Assembly: GCA_904066235.2 (NCBI GenBank)
Contig: CAJFCV020000005.1
Span: 9,481,501 to 9,545,500, forward strand
Origin: Bursaphelenchus xylophilus
Lineage: Eukaryota > Nematoda > Chromadorea > Rhabditida > Aphelenchoididae
Reading direction: 5' to 3'
Length of the DNA stretch: 64,000 bases
Below, in pieces: positions 1 to 12,500 of the stretch. The translations under genes were made by a program, and so were the position numbers. The notes under the pieces were generated by a model. That model was not told the DNA's origin. It did no database searches and saw nothing but the letters and a program-made list of their open reading frames with translations. How positions within the stretch are numbered: the first letter of the stretch is position 1; each line of letters begins with the position of its first letter.

Positions 1-407
1 TGCAGCGTCTAGTTTTGCTTTGAATTTTGTATGAAAATAGATAGAGGGGTCCTAAGTTTTCTGTTAATTTTGTGCCTGGGGCATAGGCCATATATCAATT
101 TCAGAAACTCTGATATTCAGGAACGATATTCAACTACATATATTACCTTTGTGGCAAAAAAATGTTTTTTGATTTTTTAAAAAGGCCCCAAATGTCTCCG
201 CCGAGAAGTGGCCTCTCCGCCGACGGGAAAATTTTTTTTTTTCAGTACAAAACCGCCCAATACCAAGTTTTAGAAACAAACAGAATTTCTGCGATAACTC
301 CCAAGAGCTCAAAGATATTCGCAAATAGTTTCTGTCATATTTCTTGAAACGCCCTGTACAGTGCAAGCTGCCAAAATCACTCCAGTGATTTTACGAATGG
401 ACTAATA
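1..407. other. Gene-free stretch with a faint family A relic
   Basis: No coding exon can be supported. Around 45-110 the phrase 'gcataggccatatatcaat' resembles the interior of family A (compare 'gtatggactaaatatcaat' in the intact copy at 1730-2174), so this is probably an old eroded copy. The rest is T- and A-rich with no recognisable structure. Confidence 0.4.
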
Positions 408-677
408 CTAGTCGTTCCAGAAAGTGCGTGCACTTTTTTCCGCCTTTTTTGCACCGCACAGTGCAAGTTTTCATGTTCCCCGCGCGACGCGATCCGTTTC
501 AAAACATTTTGCACTGTGCAATTTCTAAAAAATCGCGCCGCCTCCGTTGAGAAAAGCCTGCGTCGCTGCGACATTGCAATTGCACGGTGCAAAAGGTCAA
601 ATGCACCCCGCAAGAAGGGAATTTTGTGCACAGTGCGGCCCACGACAAAGAGTGCACGCACTTTCTGGAACGACTAG
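408..677. mobile_element. Palindromic MITE-like element (family C), about 270 bp
   Basis: The two ends are perfect inverted repeats of about 27 bp, starting CTAGTCGTTCCAGAAAGTGC on the left and ending in its reverse complement on the right. A TA dinucleotide flanks each end, as expected for a TA target duplication. The interior has no convincing reading frame but contains several GCACNGTGC-type short palindromes (near 455, 512, 580 and 630). This fits a non-autonomous Tc1/mariner-type element; no transposase is present. The perfect termini suggest a fairly young insertion. Confidence 0.75.
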
Positions 678-683
678 TAGAAG

Positions 684-760
684 GGTCCCAAGTGCCACGC
701 TCAGATTTTCTTTAATTTTCAGAGCGGCAGAAAAAAAATTTTTGAGTAAAAATGGCGCTC
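684..760 (+). repeat. Family A terminal fragment
   Basis: Begins 'ggtcccaagtgccacgctca' and continues 'gattttctttaa', matching the left terminus of the intact family A copy at 1730. Only the end of the element is recognisable. It lies directly against the family C element. Confidence 0.5.
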
Positions 761-1729
761 TACAGTAAAATTAGATATGGAACTTTTTTATCTCGAAGTT
801 GGCAAAAATGGCACGTTTTTACCAACTTTTGATAAAACAAAATTCTCGATCGTCTCTGCTAACCGTAAGCGAAATAAGATTTGCCTTTCCGTTTGCTGTC
901 TAGTCATATCCGGCTATAATCTCTTTTGGCTTTTTTTTGGTAATTCTCATTCTCATTGCCCTTACAGTCCTACCGGTCCTGTTTCCACCTGTCCTTCTGT
1001 ACTTTCAAATCGTATTATTTGTCCATGACACGGTTCTTTGGGCTCAATTCTCCCAATTTCTCTTCGCTCCATCTACAATGTTTCACTCCCTCACCCCTCC
1101 GACAAGACGACTGTCGATTTTATCTTCGAGTCACCTTGCCGGCGCTCCTTCGATTTGCGCCCGTTTTCCAACCAAATTACAGTAGGGTGACCCAGCTCAA
1201 CACGTCAAAAAAAAAAATTTTTGGGAGCAAAAACGACTTTTGGTCGAAAAAAGAAGTTTTTTGGACAATTGCAGAAAAAAACATTTGGTGATTCTATAAA
1301 TAAATTTTTTGTTTTTTGCGGAAGGGAAATAGAATTTTTGGAATGTTTGGCCTTCAAGAAGCGGAGAACGATGTGGCACTAAAAAATAAACCTTTCGAAA
1401 CACTGAAAGAGATAAATTTCGAGACTATGTTGCAAAAAAGATGGCCTTATGGCGATAAAAAAGCAGAAGGCGTTTTTTGAGGCATTGTAAGCATTTTCCA
1501 TTGAATAGATTGACAATTACGGTAGCTAGATTTGAACAAAGCTTTGTACGAAAAAAGTGGAAGTTCTGTGTAGAAAATTCCATGCAACAAAACCCGTCTA
1601 TAACGAATATTTTCAGAGGTTCAAAGAGCCTATTTAACCAAAAAATGAGCCTTCGTTTACCAAAATTTACACATAATTTTGCTGTAAAAAAATAAATTTT
1701 TTGGGTCCGTCCGTGATTCGCTGTACTGA
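761..1729. other. Gene-free stretch
   Basis: AT-rich with long T and A runs. I see no exon pair with splice sites, no transposon ends and no RNA gene. Confidence 0.4.
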
Positions 1730-2174
1730 CAGGGGAAGTACTCCAAGTGCGACGCTCAGATTTTCTTTAAATTTCGCACACACGTCGGGTATGGACTAAA
1801 TATCAATTCCTGAAAGTTTTAGCTCGCGCTTTGCGGGCTCCGCCGAGATATCGAACGATTTTTGCCGCCGAGAGAGCACGCTAAACGTGGAGAGCGGTGA
1901 GAAAAGCGCTTTTTGGCCATAACTTTGGCAGTTTCGTGCGGAAAAATTTGATTTTTTGTAGAAACATTATTCATTACAGTTGAAATAGGCATGAAACTTT
2001 TCGTGCGGAAATTCGGCAAAAAGTCCTGAATTTTCGCGGACTTTCGATCCAAAAATCTCGGTTGTTTCTGCAAAGCGCGAGCTAGGATTCTCGCATATAT
2101 CTTAGAAAAAAATACTCTAAATTTGTGCCAAGTTTCATCAAAATCTGAGCGTCGCACTTGAAGTACTTCCCTTG
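1730..2174 (+). mobile_element. Family A inverted-repeat element, intact copy 1
   Basis: A 445-bp element with inverted ends. The left end reads CAGGGGAAGTACTCCAAGTG and continues CGACGCTCAGATTTT; the right end is the near reverse complement (AAAATCTGAGCGTCGCACTT...CTTCCCTTG). The trinucleotide TGA lies immediately outside both ends, suggesting a 3-bp target duplication. Marker phrases seen in other copies are 'gagagagcacgctaaacgtg' near 1870, 'tttcgtgcggaaaaatttga' near 1933 and 'ctgcaaagcgcgagctagga' near 2068. There is no long reading frame. A 3-bp TNA duplication is typical of PIF/Harbinger MITEs; that class assignment is inference. Confidence 0.8.
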
Positions 2175-3215
2175 TGAGTTTTGACTTGACCCTAAAATTC
2201 AAAATCTAGCCTAGCAATTCTTTTTTGAATTTATAAAGTAATTAAGACATATAAAAACCAATCACTTCCGCATTTTTGAGAACTAAGACTGACCTACAAA
2301 TAGAGCAACGACCAAAAAAATATTGTTTGATTATGCAGAGGAAATGGAATAAAGGCAATTTCATCGCACTTGACTGAAACGTTTCAAAATTGAATGGCAC
2401 AATGTTCCCTTTCAAAAAAAAAGTTTTTCTGAAACATTTTTTGACCAAAGACCGGCGCCTCAAAGAGAAGGAAGAGAGTGTTTTTCCAAGAAATTTGAGT
2501 TTAGAAGTGTTTTTAAAATCAAAAAAAATAAGTTAAAAATAAAAAATTTTATCTTACGTTAGATGAGTAAATTCCGAAATTTCTTTTGAATAATTTTAAA
2601 GGTAAAAAAAGATATTTTAAAGTAAAATGGGCCTCAAAAACGCTCTTTCTATTGAAATCCCCCCTCTAAACTTAGTTGGTTTACATTTAATTCTGTCGTT
2701 GATTTAATTACAGTACCTAAGTGCGTTATTATTTACAGCTGTTTAAAAGGGCAGTCACTTTTTTTGGGATAATATGTTTCCACAAAGTCAGTTTGTGCGG
2801 AGACAAAAAAAAAATTGAGAAATTAAAGCGATGAGAAATGGGGTTCCGACTTGGGCACGTTTCGTCAAAGTCGACAGGTGTAAAAGGGAGACGGTAGGGG
2901 AGTGATTAAAGAAAGCAAAAAGTTTGAATTAAGGGGGTCACAAAACTATGACATCTTTTCTTGCGGTCATGATTTATTTTTGTGGTCCGAAAAATTGATT
3001 TTTTCGGTGCTTTTCACGACACTAGTGTGAACTCTTGGCCATTCACAGAACAAAAAAAAAATATTCCGATTTTTGCAAATCCTAAAAATCCAGGTTGTTT
3101 CGATAGAGCGCAAGCCAATAATCTCAAAATTCTCGTTGAAAACTGTCTCAAAGGCTCAGAGGTCAAAATTTGGAATCAGCAAATTTCTTAAAATTGAAAC
3201 ATCCAGTACACTTCG
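2175..3215. other. Gene-free stretch
   Basis: AT-rich and low in complexity. I see no coding exon or repeat end. Confidence 0.4.
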
Positions 3216-3377
3216 GGAAGGCATAGTAAAGCCAATTCCGAATATTTTTTCCTGAAATTCAATCGGTTCAAAATGACGAATCTCAGCTCCAGAAAAATCT
3301 AAATTTTATGAAAATTGGCGGAGTCTCCGCGGAGAAATCTAAAAAAAGAAAACGGAAGGTTCAAGTGGCCCATTCTG
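3216..3377. mobile_element. Truncated CAGGGTGG-type transposon end
   Basis: Closely matches the right arm of the complete element at 36917-37830, including 'gggaaggcatagtaaagcca', 'gaatctcagctccagaaaaa' and 'ggcggagtctccgcggagaa'. It ends in 'gtggcccattctg' followed by TA. The left part of the element is missing, so this is a solo arm. Confidence 0.7.
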
Positions 3378-6300
3378 TACTTGAAATTCGGTTTTATACT
3401 GTAAGAACGAGCCCGATTTCTCAGATAAGGCAAGAAGAAACAAGGTCAACGCATAATAGAAGTTGAACTTTTAGAAATTTTTAGAAGAAGACAAATTACA
3501 ATACTTCCGGTGACAGGACACCGAATTACGTGGTAGTGGCTCTCACTGGCAGGCAAGATAATAATCTTTAAGAAATACCATATATTTTGCCTTTTCAAGG
3601 TTATATATTTCGGAGCAACTATGTGAAGGCTATGGAAATTTTTGAAAAAAATAGTTAGGGGGGCTTAGAATAAGGTAAAATAAATTTGTCGCAAGTCCAG
3701 CGCAAAATTTCAGAATCACAGCTGAAGGCGAGACGTAGTAATTTAGCGTCCCTAAAGTTACCGTAACCTCCATAAAATTCAATAAAAGCACTAAACTTCC
3801 TTCAAAATCATCCCATAAAAATTTTGTGTCAATCCCTCCACCAATTCCTCGCCATTTTACGGCCACCGAACGTGTGCACCTCCAATCGACCGTTTAATGT
3901 TTCTTGTTTCAATAATTGATAGGGTTGTTGACAGTCGCTGGAGAGACAGCATTTATCACCATTTAAAAGGTCAATTTTACGTAGGGAAACGTTTTAAAAA
4001 GTTGATTAAAAAGGGTTCCGTGTCTGATATTCGATTACAAAGTAACAGGTTGTAACAGTATTGAAAAATTGTTTCAAATCACATCAAAACCTAATAATCT
4101 GCTGTTCCGGGATACGAGGGTGATTATATTTTAGTGGTAACGCGAGTAATGCGTGTTACTTGGGACAGAAGTACGAAACATGTTCAAAGGCTTGTCCTCG
4201 GAATTTGAGAGAGTAAACTACAAAGGGAAATTAAGTTTGAATCGATGACGGCCTCTTGAAACCATCGGAGTTTTTAAAAAATAAAAATTTAACAATTTCC
4301 CCACAGAATTTTTAAAAAATTTTGGCGCAAATTAAGACCACAACTGTCTGAGACAAAATAATGAATTTTGATGGGAAAAGTTTTCCCGAACTTCGAAAAA
4401 AGTTGTCATGTTTCGATAGTATTTTTTTCTAGCCACTACTACATACAATACTGTTGAAAGAAATGGAATTTTTTGTTAAGAAATGTTCAGACATACGACT
4501 GAAAATCCTTTTTCCTTTATCGGCTTATTCTAAATCCATACAATGCCATAAAACCTGTTGAATACCTTGACTACATCGAAAAAGCTGAAATTTTTGGCAG
4601 TTAATCGACCAATCTGAAGACAACGGGACACATTTCAAAAGAGAAAACCCTGAAAAAGATGTCCAGATGTCTCCAGTAACTCCAAATAGCCGATATTTTT
4701 CTTCTGGCTTTCAGTAATCACAAGAGACAAGAGAAATAAATATATATATCTTTATCTTCTTCCTGAAACATTCCATTTTTCCGCTTTCCCATCTTTGGTA
4801 TCTTTATCTTATTTTGAATATGTTTATATTCGCCATTTCCCAAATATGTTCACTATATTTATTTTTTCTTCCGGTTTTCCTCCAGCGGACATTGCCATGC
4901 CAAAATCTTCGTAGTTATCCCACATCCGCCAAAGAACTTCAGGAAACAGATTAGGACATCAGAAACATGTCGATATACGCACTGACTGTATATGTTGGAA
5001 ATATCCACCTACAATACTTCCCAGGAATCTTCCAGACCTCTGAGAAACCGCGATTTCGCGACAAATGTGGCTTATTTTGATGTGTTTTCACATATAAATC
5101 CACATATATCTCTCTTCCGGATCAAGGACAAAGAAACGGATATTGAGATTTCGTAGACGATATAATCGAAGGAAACAGGATTGCGGAAAAGATTAAAGAT
5201 GTGGAGAAACATGGAGGAAGTTTCAGAGCTGAGGTTACCGTGTTTCGTGTCAAGCAGACGTCAAGATGGCGGCAATTTAGCCCTTGCAAAGAACGCTGTA
5301 ATAGAGCTTACTGCAAAAATAAGTTGCTCGCAATGGATTTTGAACGTGCTCGTAATGAGGTTCCAACGCCTGAGGGCATTTTGGGCCAAAAGTAATTTTT
5401 GCGGCGCTTCTTTTCTTCTAACTGCATTTTAGCTATAAATAAGGTATCAAAAAGTATCACAGAGCCAAATAAAAGCTTCTGAATTTAATTAGGCATTGCT
5501 TTAACCGCGATCTCCGGAGATTAGCTAGATATCTCATCTTCCAGAAGCCCTACAAGGAGAGCAATACTATCTCTATACGTGATTTATTATTACATAATAA
5601 TACAAGCCGCTGAGGACGTAATAAGCTTTTCTTATTAACGTTTTTTGACACCTTTTTTAGGACTCAAGATCTCCCAAGTACGCAGGCAACTGAGCAATAC
5701 TCTTTGATAAGATATTATGCATTTCTTTAGTAGCTTCTTCAACTCTTGATTTAAATTCCAAATTCTGTTTAAGACCAATTTTCATTATGATTTCTTGTCT
5801 GATATCCGGCCCAAAAAACCTGTTCCAAAAGAAATAAATAAAAAATGAAGGGGCGATTTAGAAACTTTTTTGATCCCCAAGTTGGTTGAGTTTTTGCGAC
5901 AGGTGATGTTTCAAGGATGATCAAGGCATGTCAAATCCCAGACAGCAAATGTTTCGATCAATGATGAGAAGGGAATTGGTCAAAAACCAAAAGATGGGTG
6001 GTCTTTGGAAAAAAGGGTTTGAAACAAACTCTTAAAATATTAAAATGTGGGTGTTCAGTAATCAAAAAAAGATAAAAATTTTTTGATGAAAAAAAATTAA
6101 TTTGGAGTTCTTTATAATCTATAATTTTAAACCCTAGTTTCTGCAAGACGCGGGTCAAAAATTACAAAAACTCTTTTAAAAATCATTTCTGAGAACTTTC
6201 ATTAATGCATGTTCATAAATTTCTCCCAAAAAAGCGATATTTCAACGGCAATGCAGCAAAAAATCAATACAAATTTCGAAAAATTGTAACTGGTTCAAAG

Positions 6301-6748
6301 TACACCTTGCGGAATTAAACTTTGGTTCAACACAAACGTCTAGAGTCTTATCAAGTCACAGAATACGGGAAACTTGAGAGACAGCTTCGCAACCAGCTAT
6401 TTTCGGCGTTTGCACTTTTGACGGATAATCCAATAAGTTTTTAAAGGTTTTATAAAACGGTGTAAGCGGCATGCTGTTGACAGACAGCTTTTTTGGATTT
6501 GCGGTAGGTGAGAAACCAAGGTTATGTGTAGCCGAAACACCGCACTGAATTGAAGGGATCAAAAAAAAGTAATGGGCATTTTAAGAGATCATTTTAAAAC
6601 GTGAAACATTGTGGGGCTTTCGATGGGATTTTCTTCAACTCTTACACACAGAGGATCAGCCTTTTCTAGCGGCTGTATGATAAGTTTAGCATTCGTTTTA
6701 AAAGTACAGAAGAGATATTCAACAGGCTTTGCGAGTGCGATATAAGTC
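3378..6748. other. Gene-free stretch
   Basis: No exon with splice support is visible. The only structure noticed is a possible small inverted-repeat element at about 5443-5652, opening 'ggtatcaaaaagtatcac' and closing 'aacgttttttgacacc'. The microsatellite-like run at 4739-4750 (tatatatatat) is unremarkable. Confidence 0.35.
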
Positions 6749-6890
6749 TGTCGGGAAAAAAATTAATAATAAGCACACAGTCGATCGTGTTGATGAAATG
6801 GAAAGAAATTTGACTTTGCAGCGATGCAATTCATTTCCTTGGTGGCGATGCGATTTTTGATGCGACATTTTGCCCATTATTTTCCCGACA
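6749..6890. mobile_element. Family B palindromic element, copy 1
   Basis: Opens TGTCGGGAAAA and closes with the reverse complement (ATTATTTTCCCGACA), about 142 bp. An internal 'gcgacattttgcccattat' recurs in modified form in the other B copies (27493, 41308, 57587, 58277). No coding capacity. It behaves like a short non-autonomous inverted-repeat element. Confidence 0.65.
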
Positions 6891-9104
6891 AACTGACACT
6901 ATGAAACCAGATAAGAGACAAATAAGAAAGATGGTTTTTAGCTCTAAATTTATCGTTTCATGACTTGATTTTATATACAAGGCCCATTTTGTGAAAAAAA
7001 ATTTGAACTTGCAGAATATTCCAGCTAAAAATAATGACGGCTTTTGCAAACCACGAGCTTCAAATTCCTCACACGTCTTGGCAAACGGGATTCTTTATCT
7101 CCCTCAAGTTTCATCTAAATCTTTTCATCACACGTCGAACGCTCGACCATACATTCATGTTGATGTAAAAGTCCGAAAAAGTGTTTTGAAACTCCTCACA
7201 AGGAAGTGTGACTCAAATGTTTGCACGATAAGTGATTACAATACCTTCTCCCTATCTAATCGGTGATTTCGGACTGTTTCCGCAGACATAAAAGTGCATT
7301 TCGAAAAGGTTTTAAAGTAGAGAGAGAGGCTGATTAGCATTTATGTTGGGGACCGATTGTTCCGGAAGACAGAGGTCGATGCTCGATTTGCAAAGAGAAA
7401 CAAGTTGAAGAGTGACCTGGCCATGTTTGTAAAGAGCCCTCTCTCGGCCATAAAAGGTCGTTGAAAGTCGCAGCTGCGTCCGCAAAGCGAGAAAAAAACT
7501 TTCTGAAACTGATACGTGAAGTATGCTCAATCTGCGTGCGAAATTTTATAGATGATTTTACTACAGTAAGCGTCCAAACCCTTATAAATAAATGCAAAAA
7601 AAATTTATTGTCTCATCTGCCTCCGATAAATCACTGTTTACTAAAAAAGATACAGTATTTTTGTCTCGTAAAATGCACTTTTATCCACGACAAACAATGC
7701 TCCCAGCCCAGACCCTCCTAATGTACATTTATCGTTCCAAATGCACTTATATGTTTGCTTCTCATCGTTTCAAGCTTCGTTTGGACCCCACAAGCCTTTA
7801 TCTGCAAAATCAGAAAGAAATTCGTCAATTGACCGTCGGCTTAACGGTCATTTTGATTGCAAGTGATTTAGCGCAGAAAAGTTTACGGATGAACGGGTTT
7901 GAAAAAAGCAAGTCACCGAAGGTTGAACACTAATGATCATCGACTTTGAACCTTTTGTAAGAAGTGGGATACTGTAAGGAAAAAAAGACCTAAAAGAAAT
8001 CGCAAAAGAAGCAATTTTAAGCATAAATTTGGTATCAAAAAGTATCACAAGGCATCACAAAATTTTCATCAAAGATTTTAGAAGGATTAACAAAATCGAT
8101 GATGCTGAAAGACGTCAAAAAAACCTCATAAGATTGTGACAAAAACAAAGATATCACCATAAAAACCAATTTTACCGCGTATTTTCCTCATCACAATGTG
8201 AAATGTGTCTATCAACCAGTAAAAAATCAAAAAATCTCGTTTGTAAAAGAAGCTGAATTTTCTTTGCAATCAAATTTACAGTAAATCGGGGCCCAGACGA
8301 TCACCAAAGATTGCCGCGAGAGAAAAATTTTTTTACAAAAAAACGAGAGATTTTGTTTTCGATTTGCGTCTTCATTTTTTCGGATTGCACTCTTATAGGG
8401 TCAAAAAATGTTTCCAACGTCTCTATCTAATCAAATGTCAGGCGCCGATATTTGTGAAACGTTTCGCTCAAAATAATCTTTTTCCTTCGATTCTTCGAAG
8501 GAAGTTGGACCCAATAGTATTTACAGTAGGATTTGTCGGAGAAAAACCTTTTGTAGGGATGCATTATCGAATTTTTTAAAGGCGGATATGAAATCTGCAG
8601 TCTGGGATCTTGCGAAATTCTTCAGATTTTTGGACTGAAATTTAGAATCCAAAAGTTTTTGAGGAGAAAAAATGGATGACTTATCCAAGTATTAAGATGG
8701 CAAAAAGCTATTTTCTTTGACCATTTATCCTCATCACCCACGATGATGAGGCAAAGCGCAAGCTAAAATGCTGATTTAAACCTTTTCTAAAACCATAGCT
8801 AAGAAGGCTCATAACCTTTTTAAAATTTGGTCAATGCCCCAAAAATAAACCATCTTACAGACATTTTATCAAAAAATATAATAAACTAAACCCTTTCCAG
8901 CCTATTTGTTCGTCTAATTTTATTGTGACTTAATTACAATGTAAACCATCCCACTTCTCAGTGATCCACGCCTACACGAAAGAGACGGATCATTGTGAAA
9001 ATTTACGGAATACAAAATAAAAGATGGAAAGTAATTAAAACCGAGGGTTTGTAACAACGACTTTCGGTCCTACAAACCCCGGCTCCGATCGACAGGATCT
9101 CAAG
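6891..9104. other. Gene-free stretch
   Basis: Open frames here (for example around 7461-7933) lack splice context, starts or recognisable domains. Weak family A phrases occur between about 7060 and 7550. The phrase 'ggtatcaaaaagtatcac' occurs at 8031, as at 5443 and 15417. Confidence 0.35.
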
Positions 9105-9500
9105 TAACAGGGGAAGCAGTCCAAATGGGACACCCAGATTTTGGCAAAGCTTGGAACAGACCTGTTGAATATCGTTTTCTAAGACATAGTCTTAGAAAAC
9201 TTAGAAACTTTTGACCTAAGAAATGACCTATGATTCACGTGACCTACAGTTGAAAAACATATGATTCTTTTTTGCGCGTAAATTATTCAAATAATTGACT
9301 GCAAAGCTTTTTCCGCTCTGGCCGCTCTCCACGTTTCGCGTACGCTGTAAGTTCCGAAATATTTTAGCAAGATGCTCACAGATTTTTTTGTAGTTTTTTT
9401 CTCTGATTGCTCCCCGTTTGGCGTATTCTCTCGAAAAATAGCGTTGAATATCTGAGCTGCGCCTGCAAAGCGAGAGCTCATACTTTGAGCAGTTTATAAC
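9105..9500 (+). repeat. Eroded family A copy
   Basis: The left terminus 'caggggaagcagtccaaatg' is clear, followed by 'ccagattttggcaaagc'. The far side retains 'gctctccacgtttcgcgtac' (inverted marker phrase) and 'cctgcaaagcgagagctc'. The order is disturbed relative to the intact copy, so this is a diverged or rearranged copy. Confidence 0.45.
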
Positions 9501-12500
9501 GCTATAAATGGCTGATACGACACGCCAGAGAACCCCTATACCACCTCAAAATAAGTCCCAAAAATCCCAAAATTAGCGCCTTCCAGCCAAACGTGGCCCT
9601 CCAAACGACCATTCCCGAGATTTCGTCACATCTTTAAAAAACATTAAGCCTACAGAAAAAATGAAAATTTTAATTAAAAATCCCAGACAAATCAACAATT
9701 AAAACAATACTCTTCAGCGCTGATTTGAATTTATAATTTCGCCCTGAAACGTTGCCCTTCCGCCACGACAAAAGTGCATTTGTCTACGTTGTTTCATTTA
9801 CAAAAAAGGACCCGCTTATGAGAATAATTAACCCGACAGACAGCGTCCGATCTTTGGTCAGATTATTATAGAAATTGGAAAGGTCATTGGGATCAAGCAT
9901 TGATTAGGGAATGGTTACATTTCCTTCATTTTTTTGATATTGTTGTAATAGTGGAAGCGAAAGTTGGCATGATAGAAACTGGAATTTCAAGAGGCTCAGA
10001 GCACATGTTTTTCGAATTTTGAACAGTTACGTGTAATGATCTATCTAAACAACTGATTTTAATTTAAAAATCCAAAAAATCAAAGCTTTGATTTTGAGAT
10101 AATCAACGATTCTTGCAGACAAAAAAAATGAAGTGACGGTCCAGAAGAAAAAGGTGTTTAGATGACGTAATTTGTGAATTTCGCTTAGAATAACTAGATT
10201 CTTCGTCGAAATTCAACTGATTTTATATTTGAACTAGATTTTGCGGCAATTGAGTTCAAACCGTCATCAAAAAATCCCATTTTTTACAATTTCTTCTATA
10301 CTTTTTTACTGAGCTTTTCTCTGATTTTCCACCATCTGTCGGATAAAGAAATCGTTGAAAAACTTTGCTTTCACATCGTGGCCCGGTTCAAAAGTAATTC
10401 CTAAAAGTTCTGGCCCGCTTGGCGCTCAGATTTCCTTTAAAGTTTACTCAGATATCAGGTGATAAGCCACTCATCAATTCCTGAGATTTATAGCTCCAGA
10501 TTTTCAACGGAAACCGGACTATTCAACAGTTTTTGTGGGCGAGAGCGTGTGTGAAAAATTGAGAGTTGTTAAAGAAAAAAACACATCTTGTCCGTAGCTT
10601 TGGCCGGTTTTGCATTGAAAAAATTGTTTTTTATAGAACTATTTACTACCCTCTGCGGTAGCAATATGAATGAAAGTTTTTTAGAAAATTTCTACAATAA
10701 TTTTTGGGTATTAAAATTTTTGCCAATTTTTGAGCTAAAAATCTCTGTTTTTTGGCAATGTGCAAACTAGAAGTGTCGCATATGTATTAGAAAACCCGAG
10801 CCTCAATTCGTGCCAAGTTTTACCAAAATTCTTTTGCTGCAAGTGGAGCACCTTACGCCAAAAAAAAGTGAAAAAAAAACAAGAAATCTCGGACCATTTA
10901 TTTTTGACGAAATATCGAGTCACAAAAGAAAACTTTCCCAGAGAAAATATTTTTTCGAGAACTGTGGCACTTTGCAAAAAATCAATGATCCGAGATGCCT
11001 TATTTTTTTCACTTTTCCGAAAGAATTTTTTCACGTCAAGCTTCTGCCAACGTTACCATCTTCTGTTTTCAACAGTAATCTAATTCCTCTCTTATCAGCC
11101 GACATTTACACTCAATTTGTTTATCAAAATCTTGTCCAATTTTTCGTCGAAACACTACAAACCCGTTTTTTTTTGTGCCAGACACGGCTTATCTCGTATC
11201 TTTAATTAAGTTTCGGCCACCAAAAAATATGTTTCTTTCACGAGAAAAGTTGGTTCCAAAAATAGAATTTTCTTTAATGTTTCCGACTATATTTCCCAAA
11301 TTTAATGTAATCAGCGGCCGTGCAGGATATATGGTACGAAAATAGGTGTCACTGGCCTTTGGTTGGGTGTGTAGTTTTTGATAATGTTTTAATAAAATGA
11401 TTTATTTCGGGAAAGCATTGCTGAGAATTTTGGCAGTAAAGATTTTTAAATTTATGTGACAAAAGAGAGTAAAAACATGAAAAAAAGAGAATTTACGACA
11501 ATTTTTTTCGAAAAAGTTGTATGTTAAAGTCCACTTATGCTATGCAAAAAAAATTTTTTTTGTGAAAATAAAAAAAAAATTTTGCAAAAATAAAAAAATT
11601 ATTTCGTATTTTACACCGGAAATTTACAAGGCTCACAATTTTCCAACACTTTCTCGGTATCAATAATTAAAGGCGTAATAAAAGTGCATCTCCCCCATTT
11701 TCCGTATGTTTTTGACCAATTACGCAGATTTCGCAATCTGTTTTCCCACACAAACAAAAAATCTCATTTTTTCGGAAGTAAACAATGAAACAGTGAAAAC
11801 ATTACGCTACAGAATCCAAGAAAAGGCCGTAAATTAAATTTTGAAATTTTTAAAAAATAGAAAAAAATAATTTTTTTAAAAAAGGCGAAAAATCGAAAAA
11901 TGAGATTCCTGGAATTGTTTATAACGTTGCTTTCGCGAGAAACTATGGTTGTTTTTCGATAATAAAATAATAAAATAGTTCGGAAGTCAGATGGCGGTGA
12001 TGTCATTAAAAGGCATAAAAGTTGGAAAAATGAAAAACAGTGTTTTGGAAGAAACCAGTAATTTTAAAATTGAGTCATCAAGAAGCAAGGCAAGAAAAGA
12101 AAAAAGGTAGTGAAATGAGAGGGGGTAATTAGCAAAAATAATGCATTAATATGTTAAAATTGTAGATTTTGTAAATTATATCAGTTATAGAGGCCTTCGA
12201 AATTTAAAGACCGCTGACTTTAATTAAAAAAGGAAATAAAACAAAAAAAAATTATTTAAGTTTTACTTGGGACAGCAACTTACGCCCTGCAGAAGACGAG
12301 AAAAAAGGCATAAAAATGAAAATGAATTGATAAAATTTGGCACAAACTCAGCTTATAGGTAAATTTTTATAAGACATACGCAAAATTTATAGCTCAATTT
12401 TCAGGTATTTTGAAGCTGAAAAAATGTGGCACTCTTGTCATAAAAAGTGTCATGTTTATTTCCACCATACAGGTCAACGTTTCAATAAAAACTCAAAATT

